From Fidelibacterota bacterium (GTDB lineage: Bacteria; Marinisomatota; Marinisomatia; Marinisomatales; TCS56), in NCBI GenBank assembly GCA_030634675.1, contig DAOWAH010000081.1:1-7075 (forward strand): a stretch of 7,075 bases of DNA, given 5' to 3'. How positions within the stretch are numbered: the first letter of the stretch is position 1; each line of letters begins with the position of its first letter. Positions 1 through 6,716 of this stretch are shown here, piece after piece. Position numbers and translations under genes: made by a program. Below the pieces are notes generated by a model. That model saw nothing but the letters and a program-made list of their open reading frames with translations, was not told where the DNA came from and made no database searches.

Positions 1-1021
1 CTGGCAAATCGGCAGCAATCGTGCCATCTTCTTCGGAATAATTAAATACTCCTAGTCGATCAAACTCAATTTCTTCTACAAAATCATAGAGACGCTTGAA
101 ATCATCATCAGTTTCCCCGGGATAGCCTACGATCAACGTTGTACGCAGGCTGATCCCTGGAATTGCCAAACGCAGACGCTTGATGCGATCACGAATTCCG
201 TCTACACCCAAACCACGCCGCATTGAGGCCAGGATTCGATCCACAGCATGTTGAACCGGAAGATCGAGATAGCGGCAAACTTTATTTGAAACGGCCATAG
301 CTTCAATAATCTTCTGCGATAAATGGGCAGGGTGAGCATAATGAATCCGAATCCATTCCAGACTGTCCCCGAGTGTATTCAATTCACTGATTAGATTATG
401 CAGGTATATTTTGGGCACCAAATCCCAACCGTAGGATGTAGTATCCTGGGCGATGACCAATAATTCTTTCACACCCCGTGCAACCAAGCGCTCTGCTTCA
501 GCCATAATAGCCGGAATCGAGCGACTTGTCTGCAGACCACGCATGATAGGAACGCTGCAAAATGAACAACCGTTATCACAGCCTTCGGCTATCTTCAGAA
601 ATGCGTAATGCCGAGGGGTTAATAAAGAACGTAAATACAGGGGATCATCTTTGGAGAATGGTTTCCCCGTCAGAAAAGAAATGATACGACAATGGTCATT
701 AGTACCAAAAAAACGATCGACCTCCGGTAATTCTACAGTTAACTCCTCCGGATAACGCTCGGATAAACAACCCATGACTATCAGTTGGTTCAGTTTGCCG
801 CTCTGTTTTAATTCCGCCGCCTGTAAAATCGTCTCGATCGATTCTTCCCGCGCCTGATCTAAAAATCCGCAGGTATTGATAATAATCGTATCTGCTTCTT
901 CCGGGTCTTTGACAATAGTCAGATCTGTGTGTTTAATAGCCCCCAGAATGATTTCTGAATCAACCAGGTTCTTGGCACAACCCAGGCTGATCAAGTTAAT
1001 ATTTTTACACTTGGCATTCAT
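1..1021 (-). CDS. rimO: Ribosomal protein S12 methylthiotransferase RimO (3' end off window)
   Basis: This radical-SAM enzyme adds a methylthio group to the conserved aspartate of ribosomal protein uS12 in the cytoplasm. About 340 N-terminal residues are visible; the frame runs off the window edge without a stop. The N-terminal UPF0004 domain has its three cluster cysteines at C15 (LGCAKNLVDSE), C51 (INTCGF) and C85 (MGCLSERYPEE). The radical-SAM CxxxCxxC motif is at C148, C152 and C155 (EGCDNGCSFC). Later come QHAVDRILASMRRG and LRTTLIVGYPGETDDDF, followed by GVFNYSEEDGT. The LGCAKN start and the Y-S-E-E-D-G-T stretch favour RimO over the tRNA enzyme MiaB. The C-terminal TRAM domain (family length about 430-440) must lie beyond position 1. 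The ATG at 1021 is the only sensible start: an in-frame stop lies a few codons upstream, and LGCAKN sits close to the N-terminus as usual. No clear SD is visible. It follows ftsY by 43 bases and is probably co-transcribed. Confidence 0.95.
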   Translation of the reverse strand, partial: MNAKCKNINLISLGCAKNLVDSEIILGAIKHTDLTIVKDPEEADTIIINTCGFLDQAREESIETILQAAELKQSGKLNQLIVMGCLSERYPEELTVELPEVDRFFGTNDHCRIISFLTGKPFSKDDPLYLRSLLTPRHYAFLKIAEGCDNGCSFCSVPIMRGLQTSRSIPAIMAEAERLVARGVKELLVIAQDTTSYGWDLVPKIYLHNLISELNTLGDSLEWIRIHYAHPAHLSQKIIEAMAVSNKVCRYLDLPVQHAVDRILASMRRGLGVDGIRDRIKRLRLAIPGISLRTTLIVGYPGETDDDFKRLYDFVEEIEFDRLGVFNYSEEDGTIAADLP

Positions 1022-1064
1022 GGGAAAAGATCATATTACAAAGTATTAGCGAATTAAAATATTT
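1022..1064 (-). other. ftsY-rimO intergenic spacer
   Basis: This is a 43-base A+T-rich spacer between the ftsY stop and the rimO start. I see no convincing hairpin terminator, no strong Shine-Dalgarno sequence before the rimO ATG, and no pair of promoter boxes at normal spacing. Readthrough from ftsY is the simplest reading. Confidence 0.5.
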
Positions 1065-1958
1065 TCAATTTGTCGTGCTATCAAACAGAGACTCAACATA
1101 TTCACGGGAATCAAACCGATACAAATCATCCAATTGTTCACCAACAGCAATAAAAATTGTCGGAAGCTTCAATTCCTGGTATAAGGGAAAAACTATACCG
1201 CCTTTTGCGGTGCCGTCCAATTTGGTAATAATCGCTCCATCCAACCTGACTCGCACTGCAAATGTTTTGGCTTGCTGTAGGGAATTCTGGCCCAGAGTTG
1301 CGTCGATTGTAATTAACGACCGCAGATGAAAACTGTCAAAACGTTTACTGACAACAGCATACAATTTATTCAGTTCGGCCATTAAATTATCATAAGTATG
1401 TAACCTGCCGGCGGTATCAACAATTACGAGATCGGAACCAGCAGCTTGGGCCGAGGTTAAGCCATCGAATAATACCGAGGAAGGATCGGCTGACAGCTCA
1501 TTGCATACTAATCTGATCCCCAGACGGTTGCTCCAGATTTTTAATTGTTCCACGGCTCCTGCCCGGTAGGTATCAGCACCGATGAGCAGTACTTTTCTCC
1601 CAAGTCGGTTATAATAGGCTGCCAGTTTAGCGACACTGGTGGTTTTTCCGGTACCATTGACTCCCACTACCATTAGTACTGTTGGTCCTGCTGGTAATTG
1701 GAGGGCATCTTTTTCCTCCGGCAGGATATTTATCAATGTTTCTTTAACAGTTGCTAAAAAATCACGGAGTGAATTTCTCTGCAGGGTGGCTGTTAGCGTC
1801 TCGACAGTCTGAACTCCAATATCAGCAGTTAACAGCACTTCTTCCAATTCCTCGATTGATTCGGCTGAAATGCGCTTATTCAGAACGGCTGAAACTGCCG
1901 TTGTCAGATTTGCCCTGGTGCGGCTCAGGGCATTAAATAATTTGCTTACTATCGCCAT
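1065..1958 (-). CDS. ftsY: Signal recognition particle receptor FtsY
   Basis: FtsY is the membrane-associated SRP receptor. It docks ribosome-SRP complexes at the inner membrane through paired GTP hydrolysis with Ffh. At 297 residues this is the compact NG form without the long acidic A domain of E. coli. An amphipathic start (residues 1-28, with VSKLFNALSRTRANLTTAVS) resembles the lipid-binding helix at the N/A boundary. The N domain follows to about residue 90, including the EELEEVLLTADIGV stretch. The G domain has G1 GVNGTGKTT (99-107), G2 with ADTYRAGAVEQL (128-139), G3 DTAGR (181-185), G4 TKLDGTAKGG (245-254) and the closing VGEQLDDL (272-279) that is typical of FtsY. Every GTPase element looks intact. 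The ATG at 1958 is chosen because the first in-frame stop upstream comes before any other start. The AGTAGG before it sits too close to be an ideal SD. It lies 8 bases after the possible small frame ending at 1967 and upstream of rimO. Confidence 0.97.
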   Translation of the reverse strand: MAIVSKLFNALSRTRANLTTAVSAVLNKRISAESIEELEEVLLTADIGVQTVETLTATLQRNSLRDFLATVKETLINILPEEKDALQLPAGPTVLMVVGVNGTGKTTSVAKLAAYYNRLGRKVLLIGADTYRAGAVEQLKIWSNRLGIRLVCNELSADPSSVLFDGLTSAQAAGSDLVIVDTAGRLHTYDNLMAELNKLYAVVSKRFDSFHLRSLITIDATLGQNSLQQAKTFAVRVRLDGAIITKLDGTAKGGIVFPLYQELKLPTIFIAVGEQLDDLYRFDSREYVESLFDSTTN

Positions 1959-1966
1959 CCTACTGC

Positions 1967-2110
1967 TTAAGGGATTTTAATATGGAGCCCTATGGGTGAA
2001 CACACGGTTCCAATTAACTCTCCGTCATCGCCTCCGGCTTCCCAACTTTGAAATTGCTTCATCGCAACACGCGTCGCAGTTATCCGCGTTTTTTCATACT
2101 GCCTGGTCAA
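1967..2110 (-). CDS. Possible 47-residue protein between the ABC ATPase and ftsY; unrecognised
   Basis: The 135-base ABC-ftsY interval holds an open frame that starts at a TTG (2110) inside the 3' end of the ABC gene and stops with TAA at 1967-1969, 8 bases before the ftsY ATG. It has 47 codons. An internal ATG at 2062 would give 31 residues. Visible pieces are YEKTRITATRVAMKQF (5-20), an acidic/glycine run EAGGDDGEL (24-32) and a C-terminus GTVCSPIGLHIKIP. A GAGG lies 6 bases upstream of the TTG (2117-2120), but it falls in the ABC codons for Lys-Glu and may be chance, as neighbouring genes lack SDs. In favour: it fills the only large gap in a tightly packed operon, with an overlap at one side and a short spacer at the other. 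Against: a TTG start, short length and no family I recognise. The SPIGL stretch recalls the C-terminal region of XdhC-type proteins, but that is too short to count. It may be non-coding, or the remnant of a longer gene. Confidence 0.3.
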   Translation of the reverse strand: MTRQYEKTRITATRVAMKQFQSWEAGGDDGELIGTVCSPIGLHIKIP

Positions 2111-3422
2111 TTACAACCTCTTTTACTTTTGGAACCGACAAATTATTTAAATTTATGGAATGATCACATAAACAGTTTATTAATTCATGATCATGCGATA
2201 TTAAAATCAGATGGTTACGGTATAAATAATCAAATATATACTTGATCATCCGCAAACGCTGTTCCCGGCCAAGCCCGAAAGTGGGTTCATCTAGTATCAG
2301 GATATCATATTGGCAATGGGTAAGCAGGAAAACCAGGGTGAATCTGAGAGTAGACCAGGAAATTGTATGGAAACTTTTGTTCCCCAGAAAATCCCAAAAT
2401 ATCTGATAATCCGTCATTCGGCGCTGGCACTGCCGAAAGCGACTTTCGGTCAATATTCCATGCTCGATCAATTCGGCAGCAAAAATATCAAGCGTGCCTG
2501 AACCCAGCATCCGTTCGGGAAATTGATCGAGGAATCCAAGGGATGGATTATCTTTCTGATCGGCAAATTTCAACAATATCTTCCCTTTTGACATAGTCGA
2601 TATACCTAGAATAAGCTTGGCCAGAGTCGTTTTCCCGCTACCATTTGACCCCTCAATTCCAAATGATCGACAGGATTCCACTTTGTGATTGAAATTCCTG
2701 AATAAGGATCCGTCTTTATCATAATTGAAATCCAAGTCGGAAATGACCAATGACATCTTTCCCGGTTGGATTGGTCGGGAAGGATAGGCCACGGTTCTCA
2801 GGCTTTCGACCTGTTTCAATTCAGATAAGCTTAATTCCCAGATATGATCACCAAATCGGCAATCCTCAATTTCGGATGTGAACCATAATACGGTTGTACC
2901 ATATTCCTTAATTAAATTATGCAGTTCATTGATAATTTGAGATTTGTATCTATTTGATAAAAAGGATAAGCCGTCATCAATCAATAATGTCTGCGGATGA
3001 ACGGAAATGGTAGTCACCATATTAAGGATTTCCTTCTCACCGCCACTGAGCGTGGCCGGATGGCGATCCAAATTGATCGTTGCCGGAAGAAGTGCTTTTG
3101 CCTGTTCATAACACTCAATGATTTTGTTCTGATCATCATTGTTGCATTCGATTGAGAAAGCCAATTCGCGGGTAATGGTAGAACAAATAATTTGATTATC
3201 AGGATTTTGGAAGATCACCTGATACGGTACTGGTACTCCTTTGGAAATCAGGGTATAATTGTTTTCACTATATGCAGGTAAATTGATTAACTGGCGGACT
3301 AAATCTGATTTGCCAATCCCACTTTCGCCATAGATGATATTAAGACCGGGTTTAAATGTTGCCATAATCGGTTCATCAGAAAATTTTGGGAAGACCAGAG
3401 TAAACTTGAGTTGTTCAATCAC
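2094..3422 (-). CDS. Fused two-domain ABC ATPase, ECF/CbiO-like
   Basis: This 442-residue cytoplasmic protein carries two ABC ATPase domains in tandem and has no membrane segment. Domain 1 (about 1-200) has Walker A GESGIGKS (32-39), Q-loop VIFQNPDNQI (69-78), signature LSGGE (125-129) and Walker B LLIDD (146-150). The FQNPDNQ form of the Q-loop is typical of energy-coupling-factor and cobalt-type (CbiO/EcfA) ATPases. Domain 2 (about 222-442) has Walker A GSNGSGKT (258-265), Q300, Walker B ILILDEPT (374-381) and H410 in LISHDHE. Domain 1 has Asp150 for the catalytic Glu and Ser183 for the H-loop His. Domain 2 lacks a recognisable LSGGQ, with TISWSTLRF (353-361) in its place. The start is GTG at 3422, overlapping the waaA end by 8 bases, so translation is probably coupled. 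No transmembrane EcfT or substrate-binding partner is visible, so the substrate is unknown. The role in vitamin or metal-ion uptake is inferred from family resemblance. Confidence 0.88.
   Translation of the reverse strand: MIEQLKFTLVFPKFSDEPIMATFKPGLNIIYGESGIGKSDLVRQLINLPAYSENNYTLISKGVPVPYQVIFQNPDNQIICSTITRELAFSIECNNDDQNKIIECYEQAKALLPATINLDRHPATLSGGEKEILNMVTTISVHPQTLLIDDGLSFLSNRYKSQIINELHNLIKEYGTTVLWFTSEIEDCRFGDHIWELSLSELKQVESLRTVAYPSRPIQPGKMSLVISDLDFNYDKDGSLFRNFNHKVESCRSFGIEGSNGSGKTTLAKLILGISTMSKGKILLKFADQKDNPSLGFLDQFPERMLGSGTLDIFAAELIEHGILTESRFRQCQRRMTDYQIFWDFLGNKSFHTISWSTLRFTLVFLLTHCQYDILILDEPTFGLGREQRLRMIKYIFDYLYRNHLILISHDHELINCLCDHSINLNNLSVPKVKEVVIDQAV
2117..2120 (-). promoter_or_regulatory. 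Possible Shine-Dalgarno GAGG for the small frame at 2110
   Basis: On the minus strand GAGG stands 6 bases before the TTG at 2110, a normal ribosome-binding distance. It overlaps the last codons of the ABC gene, so it could simply reflect the Lys-Glu codons there. Most other genes here show no SD, which lowers its weight. Confidence 0.25.
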
Positions 3423-4698
3423 GTATTATTCCGCGTACAACTCTGGTAGCGGATCCTAAATTGCGATGAATTACATCGGTAGCTGAGAAACTGGCTTTAA
3501 GAAAAACATTCCGATCGGTAAGTAATTTGTGGAAAATGTTATAGGCTGATTCATTATCCTTGATGGAAAACCCGCCATTATTTTCGATTAACTGTTCGGC
3601 TTCTTGAGAATTATTGTATTTAGGTCCAAATAACACCGGCAATCGTGCGATAGCCGGCTCCATTACATTATGAACCCCGGTTGAAAAACCACCGCCAACA
3701 TAGGCAATTTGCCCCTGCCAGTAAAGATTCGCCAAGGTACCCACAATATCAACGACGATCACTCGCGTGCCATTGTTGATATCACCATCGCAACTAGCAT
3801 AAGTAGTAGTACTATAACCATGCTGATTGAACGCATCAATAGAATGAGTAATATATCGACCGCTCGGCTCGTGCGGCACCCACAATATGGAAAGATCTTT
3901 GAATTCTTCTAATAATTTAACAATCGGATCAAATATAATATTTTCATCTTCCGGCCAAACACTACCAATAACCAATCTTTGATCACGGTTGAGAACCGAT
4001 TCTGTACGTTCTTTAGTAAATTGGTCAGCGTTAGTCTTTACTTGATCATATCGTGGATTACCTAATACTCGAACCAGGGGTTTCTTTCTATTGGTAAGTA
4101 TTTTCTGTAAACGACTATTATCTTTCTCTGTAATAGTGTATATGGTGCTAAAACACGTATATACATTTTGATACAGACTTCTTATTATTGGATATAGTTT
4201 GGTGGTACCTTTTGCAAATCGGGCTGAAAATATATTAATGTGGATTCCCTGGCGATGTGCTTGCCAGATCATGTTCGGCCAGACATCATAGGCGGCAAAA
4301 ATAATTTTTTTAGGTTGGATGATGCGTAATGCTTTATTCACTAACCAAGGAAAATCCACCGGTAAATATATTTTGCAATCAATATTTTTGTCGTCCACAT
4401 TCCGAAATCCGGATGGTGAGAAGAAACTCACTACCATTTTACTTTCAGGCAAGATTTCCTTCAAACCTCTAATAACTGGTTTAACCTGTTCATATTCACC
4501 ATGTGATGCAGCATGAAACCAGTATGTCAACTGATCATGATTAACATCTTTAAAATAATTACGTAATCGTTCAAACGTCTTGTGGCGTCCGCGTATTCCT
4601 TCACGGAGTTTAGGATTAAACAAAGCGGCAATATATACCAATAAGACCAGTATAGGCAGTATCAGCGTGTTATATATTATCTTCCAGGTAAAATTCAT
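3415..4698 (-). CDS. waaA: 3-deoxy-D-manno-octulosonic acid (Kdo) transferase WaaA
   Basis: WaaA moves Kdo from CMP-Kdo to the lipid A precursor on the cytoplasmic face of the inner membrane, the first step of LPS core assembly. The 427 residues match the usual family length. A hydrophobic anchor lies at about 8-27. The N-terminal acceptor domain has HAASHGEYEQ (62-71) with the probable catalytic base Glu68, FFSPSG (92-97) and WPN (140-142). GNPRYD (213-218) stands for the family GDTRFD. The C-terminal donor domain has GSVWPEDE (245-252), PHEPS (275-279), VVDIVGTLANLY (315-326), GGGF (335-338) and GVHNVMEP (341-348). An oddity is Asp138 in YDVWPN, where the family commonly has Glu. The ATG shares one base with the TGA of the heptosyltransferase (TGATG), and no SD is seen, so translation is probably coupled. 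Whether it adds one or more Kdo residues cannot be read from sequence. Confidence 0.94.
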   Translation of the reverse strand: MNFTWKIIYNTLILPILVLLVYIAALFNPKLREGIRGRHKTFERLRNYFKDVNHDQLTYWFHAASHGEYEQVKPVIRGLKEILPESKMVVSFFSPSGFRNVDDKNIDCKIYLPVDFPWLVNKALRIIQPKKIIFAAYDVWPNMIWQAHRQGIHINIFSARFAKGTTKLYPIIRSLYQNVYTCFSTIYTITEKDNSRLQKILTNRKKPLVRVLGNPRYDQVKTNADQFTKERTESVLNRDQRLVIGSVWPEDENIIFDPIVKLLEEFKDLSILWVPHEPSGRYITHSIDAFNQHGYSTTTYASCDGDINNGTRVIVVDIVGTLANLYWQGQIAYVGGGFSTGVHNVMEPAIARLPVLFGPKYNNSQEAEQLIENNGGFSIKDNESAYNIFHKLLTDRNVFLKASFSATDVIHRNLGSATRVVRGIIRD

Positions 4699-5720
4699 CA
4701 GGCAGTATAAATTTTCCGGACCTGTTTGAAAACCATCTCAGGTGTGATTTGGGTCAGGCAATATTGTTCTTTCCGATAACAAGGGCGCTTACCATTCTGA
4801 GAACATGGTCGGCAGGACAAATTAATGGCTACCGTAGATGAACCCGACCGGTTATGCCCGGCTCCGGTTTCCACTGCTGTGGGACCAAGTATCATTATGG
4901 AATTGACTCCCAGAGCTTCTGCAATATGAATTAAGCCCGTATCATTGCCAACTGCCATTTTCGCTAATGAGATTATTGCCATTGATCTTCGTAACGAAGT
5001 TAACCCTTTTAAATTATTGACGGATGGACAATATCTGGCGATCTCGTCGCAGATAATATCTTGGGAAGTTCCTAATAAAACCACATCCAGTGCAAATGTA
5101 TCGATAATGTTTTGGGCAATCTCAGCGTACCATTCGGGCATCCATCGTTTCTGGGGCCAGGCTGCCCCGGGGATCATGCAAACATAGGGCTTCAAGATAT
5201 TGTTTTCGTGTAAAAAAATTCTGGCAGACTCAATTTCAATTGCAGAGATAAATAATTCATTTGGCGGAACGAGGGTTATATCTCTGTCAATCGGATTCAA
5301 TACATCATTAAGTGCTTTTAAGATATTATAATCCGGTGGAAAACTGTTACGATTCAATCGAAAAAGTAAAAACCGTTGCCAATATGGTTTTTGATATACC
5401 AAAGCCGGAACTGATCTCATTTGCGATCGGATTATTTTTGCCCGCAAAGTATTATGCAAGTCAACAACCAAATCATATCCATTCGAATTCAACCTCCGAC
5501 CGACTCCCCGTAGCCCCCAATAACCTACCGAACGATCAATATTTAACAGACGATCTAAGGCCGGATGCCCTTCCAAAAGAGGAGAATATTCGGTCAGCGT
5601 CATAAAATCTATTCGAGCCGCAGGAAATGCAGACCGCAAGTGACGTAATGGTGATGTCGCCAATACGATATCACCGATAGAGCTGAATCTCAATACCAGG
5701 ATTGACCTGGGGGTTTTCAT
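4698..5720 (-). CDS. ADP-heptose:LPS-type heptosyltransferase (GT9)
   Basis: This 340-residue GT-B fold glycosyltransferase of family GT9 probably adds L-glycero-D-manno-heptose to the Kdo-lipid A inner core at the cytoplasmic face of the inner membrane. The N-terminal LVLRFSSIGDIVLATSPLR (8-26) holds Asp17, matching the catalytic Asp of WaaC/WaaF. Next come LVVDLHN (84-90) and GAAWPQKRW (185-193). The donor-site stretch is VGNDTGLIHIAEALG (257-271), followed by MILGPT. The C-terminus has four cysteines (C303, C306, C314, C321) before LTQITPEMV. Cysteine-rich tails of this kind are seen in some GT9 members, perhaps for structure or metal binding. Sequence alone does not separate heptosyltransferase I, II or III, so no symbol is given. 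It starts one base after the stop of the prenyl synthase and overlaps waaA by one base. Sitting directly beside waaA supports an inner-core role. Confidence 0.9.
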   Translation of the reverse strand: MKTPRSILVLRFSSIGDIVLATSPLRHLRSAFPAARIDFMTLTEYSPLLEGHPALDRLLNIDRSVGYWGLRGVGRRLNSNGYDLVVDLHNTLRAKIIRSQMRSVPALVYQKPYWQRFLLFRLNRNSFPPDYNILKALNDVLNPIDRDITLVPPNELFISAIEIESARIFLHENNILKPYVCMIPGAAWPQKRWMPEWYAEIAQNIIDTFALDVVLLGTSQDIICDEIARYCPSVNNLKGLTSLRRSMAIISLAKMAVGNDTGLIHIAEALGVNSIMILGPTAVETGAGHNRSGSSTVAINLSCRPCSQNGKRPCYRKEQYCLTQITPEMVFKQVRKIYTA

Positions 5721-5721
5721 C

Positions 5722-6711
5722 TCAGTTCGAACGCTGAACGTTGAATAAAACGAGATCGGTCAATGATTTTTTATAGATTGTATCGGGATACGGTGATAAT
5801 GCATTCAGCGCTTGATGGGAATATTCATCGATTTTCTGATAGGCATATTCAAAGCCTCCCGCATTTCGAATTATTTCGGTAATCTCATCCAGATCAGTAT
5901 TGGATTTTCTTCGCTGCCGTAATAAACGGTCAATTTGCTTTCGTTCCGACTTGGGCAGTGTACTATAAGAATGAATCAATGGTAAGGTTACTAAATTCTT
6001 TCTTATATCAGCGCCTTTATTCTTGCCAATATTCTCCTCCTGACCAAGAAAATCAAACAGGTCATCTTTGATCTGAAAAGCCATTCCCAGCTTGTTTCCA
6101 TAATTCTTAAATGCCAAACGATCGCCAGGCTTTTTTGATGTTGTGAGTGCACCTAATTCACAGCTGGCAGCAATCAAGGAAGCTGTCTTTCTGTTAATCA
6201 TGTCAAAATAACTTCGTTCGCTAAATGAACGGCTGGCGGTTTTCTGTATTTGCATCATTTCACCGGAGGCCATTTGCTCGGCAGTTTGAGAAATAATATC
6301 CAGGACATCAAAATCCTTGAGCCCAATCATATTTATCAGGGCTTTACTGAAGAGAAAATCACCCATTAAAATGGAAATACGATTTTTCCAAACACGGTTA
6401 ATCGAAGGAAACCCGCGTCGAAGAGTGGCATCATCAACAACGTCATCATGGACCAGCGATGCGATATGCAAAATTTCTATCAAAGCTGCGGCACGATAAC
6501 TATTCAAAGTAGGTTTACCGCACATCCGTGATACCAGGATTGTCAGGATTGGCCGAAAATGTTTACCGCGGTGCCTGAGTATATATTTCCCAATTATATT
6601 AATCAAACGAACTTCCGAATGGACAGCTTCTTCCAATTCCTTCTGGAATATCTTTAAATCTTCCAGAATAGGTCGGGTAATTTCTTTCAGGTTTATATCA
6701 ATTTTACGCAT
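5722..6711 (-). CDS. Long-chain trans-polyprenyl diphosphate synthase (IspB-like)
   Basis: This 329-residue all-helical prenyltransferase condenses isopentenyl diphosphate onto an allylic diphosphate. Products of this type supply quinone side chains. Visible motifs are RGKHFRP (48-54), the first Asp-rich motif DDVVDD (89-94) followed by LRRG, GDFLFSKA (117-124), and the second Asp-rich motif DDLFD (216-220). GKNKGADIRKN (229-239) and LVTLPL follow. Ala and Ser at positions -5 and -4 before the first Asp motif, with no bulky aromatic there, point to a long chain, as in octaprenyl synthase IspB rather than geranylgeranyl or farnesyl synthases. The exact chain length is not readable. The ATG at 6711 follows the tatC stop by 5 bases, and the gene ends 1 base before the heptosyltransferase. 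In this setting a menaquinone or ubiquinone tail is the likeliest product, but no quinone gene is in view to confirm it. Confidence 0.92.
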   Translation of the reverse strand: MRKIDINLKEITRPILEDLKIFQKELEEAVHSEVRLINIIGKYILRHRGKHFRPILTILVSRMCGKPTLNSYRAAALIEILHIASLVHDDVVDDATLRRGFPSINRVWKNRISILMGDFLFSKALINMIGLKDFDVLDIISQTAEQMASGEMMQIQKTASRSFSERSYFDMINRKTASLIAASCELGALTTSKKPGDRLAFKNYGNKLGMAFQIKDDLFDFLGQEENIGKNKGADIRKNLVTLPLIHSYSTLPKSERKQIDRLLRQRRKSNTDLDEITEIIRNAGGFEYAYQKIDEYSHQALNALSPYPDTIYKKSLTDLVLFNVQRSN

Positions 6712-6716
6712 CTAGA

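Noticed and set aside
1022..1068. Promoter for rimO (TTGAAA and TAATAC/TAATAT boxes)
   Set aside because: The boxes are 14 or 24 bases apart rather than about 17, and the spacer is simply A+T rich.
1075..1329. 84-codon plus-strand open frame
   Set aside because: It is antisense to the G4/G5 region of ftsY, with no supporting start signal or recognisable protein.
1967..2110. Calling the small frame a truncated XdhC from its SPIGL tail
   Set aside because: The match covers only a few residues near the end, and the rest shows no XdhC features. This is compatible with chance.
2094..2130. A frameshift that would extend the ABC protein through the downstream frame
   Set aside because: The ABC domain 2 is already complete past its H-loop, and the protein ends at a reasonable length. 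No homopolymer slip is needed to explain it.
5312..5605. 97-codon plus-strand open frame
   Set aside because: It lies fully inside the heptosyltransferase gene on the other strand, and its translation resembles no family. It is a shadow of real coding sequence.
5725..5732. GTTCGAAC palindrome near the prenyl synthase stop
   Set aside because: It is only 8 bases, lies within the coding sequence, and has no loop or T-run. It is not a terminator or a credible operator.
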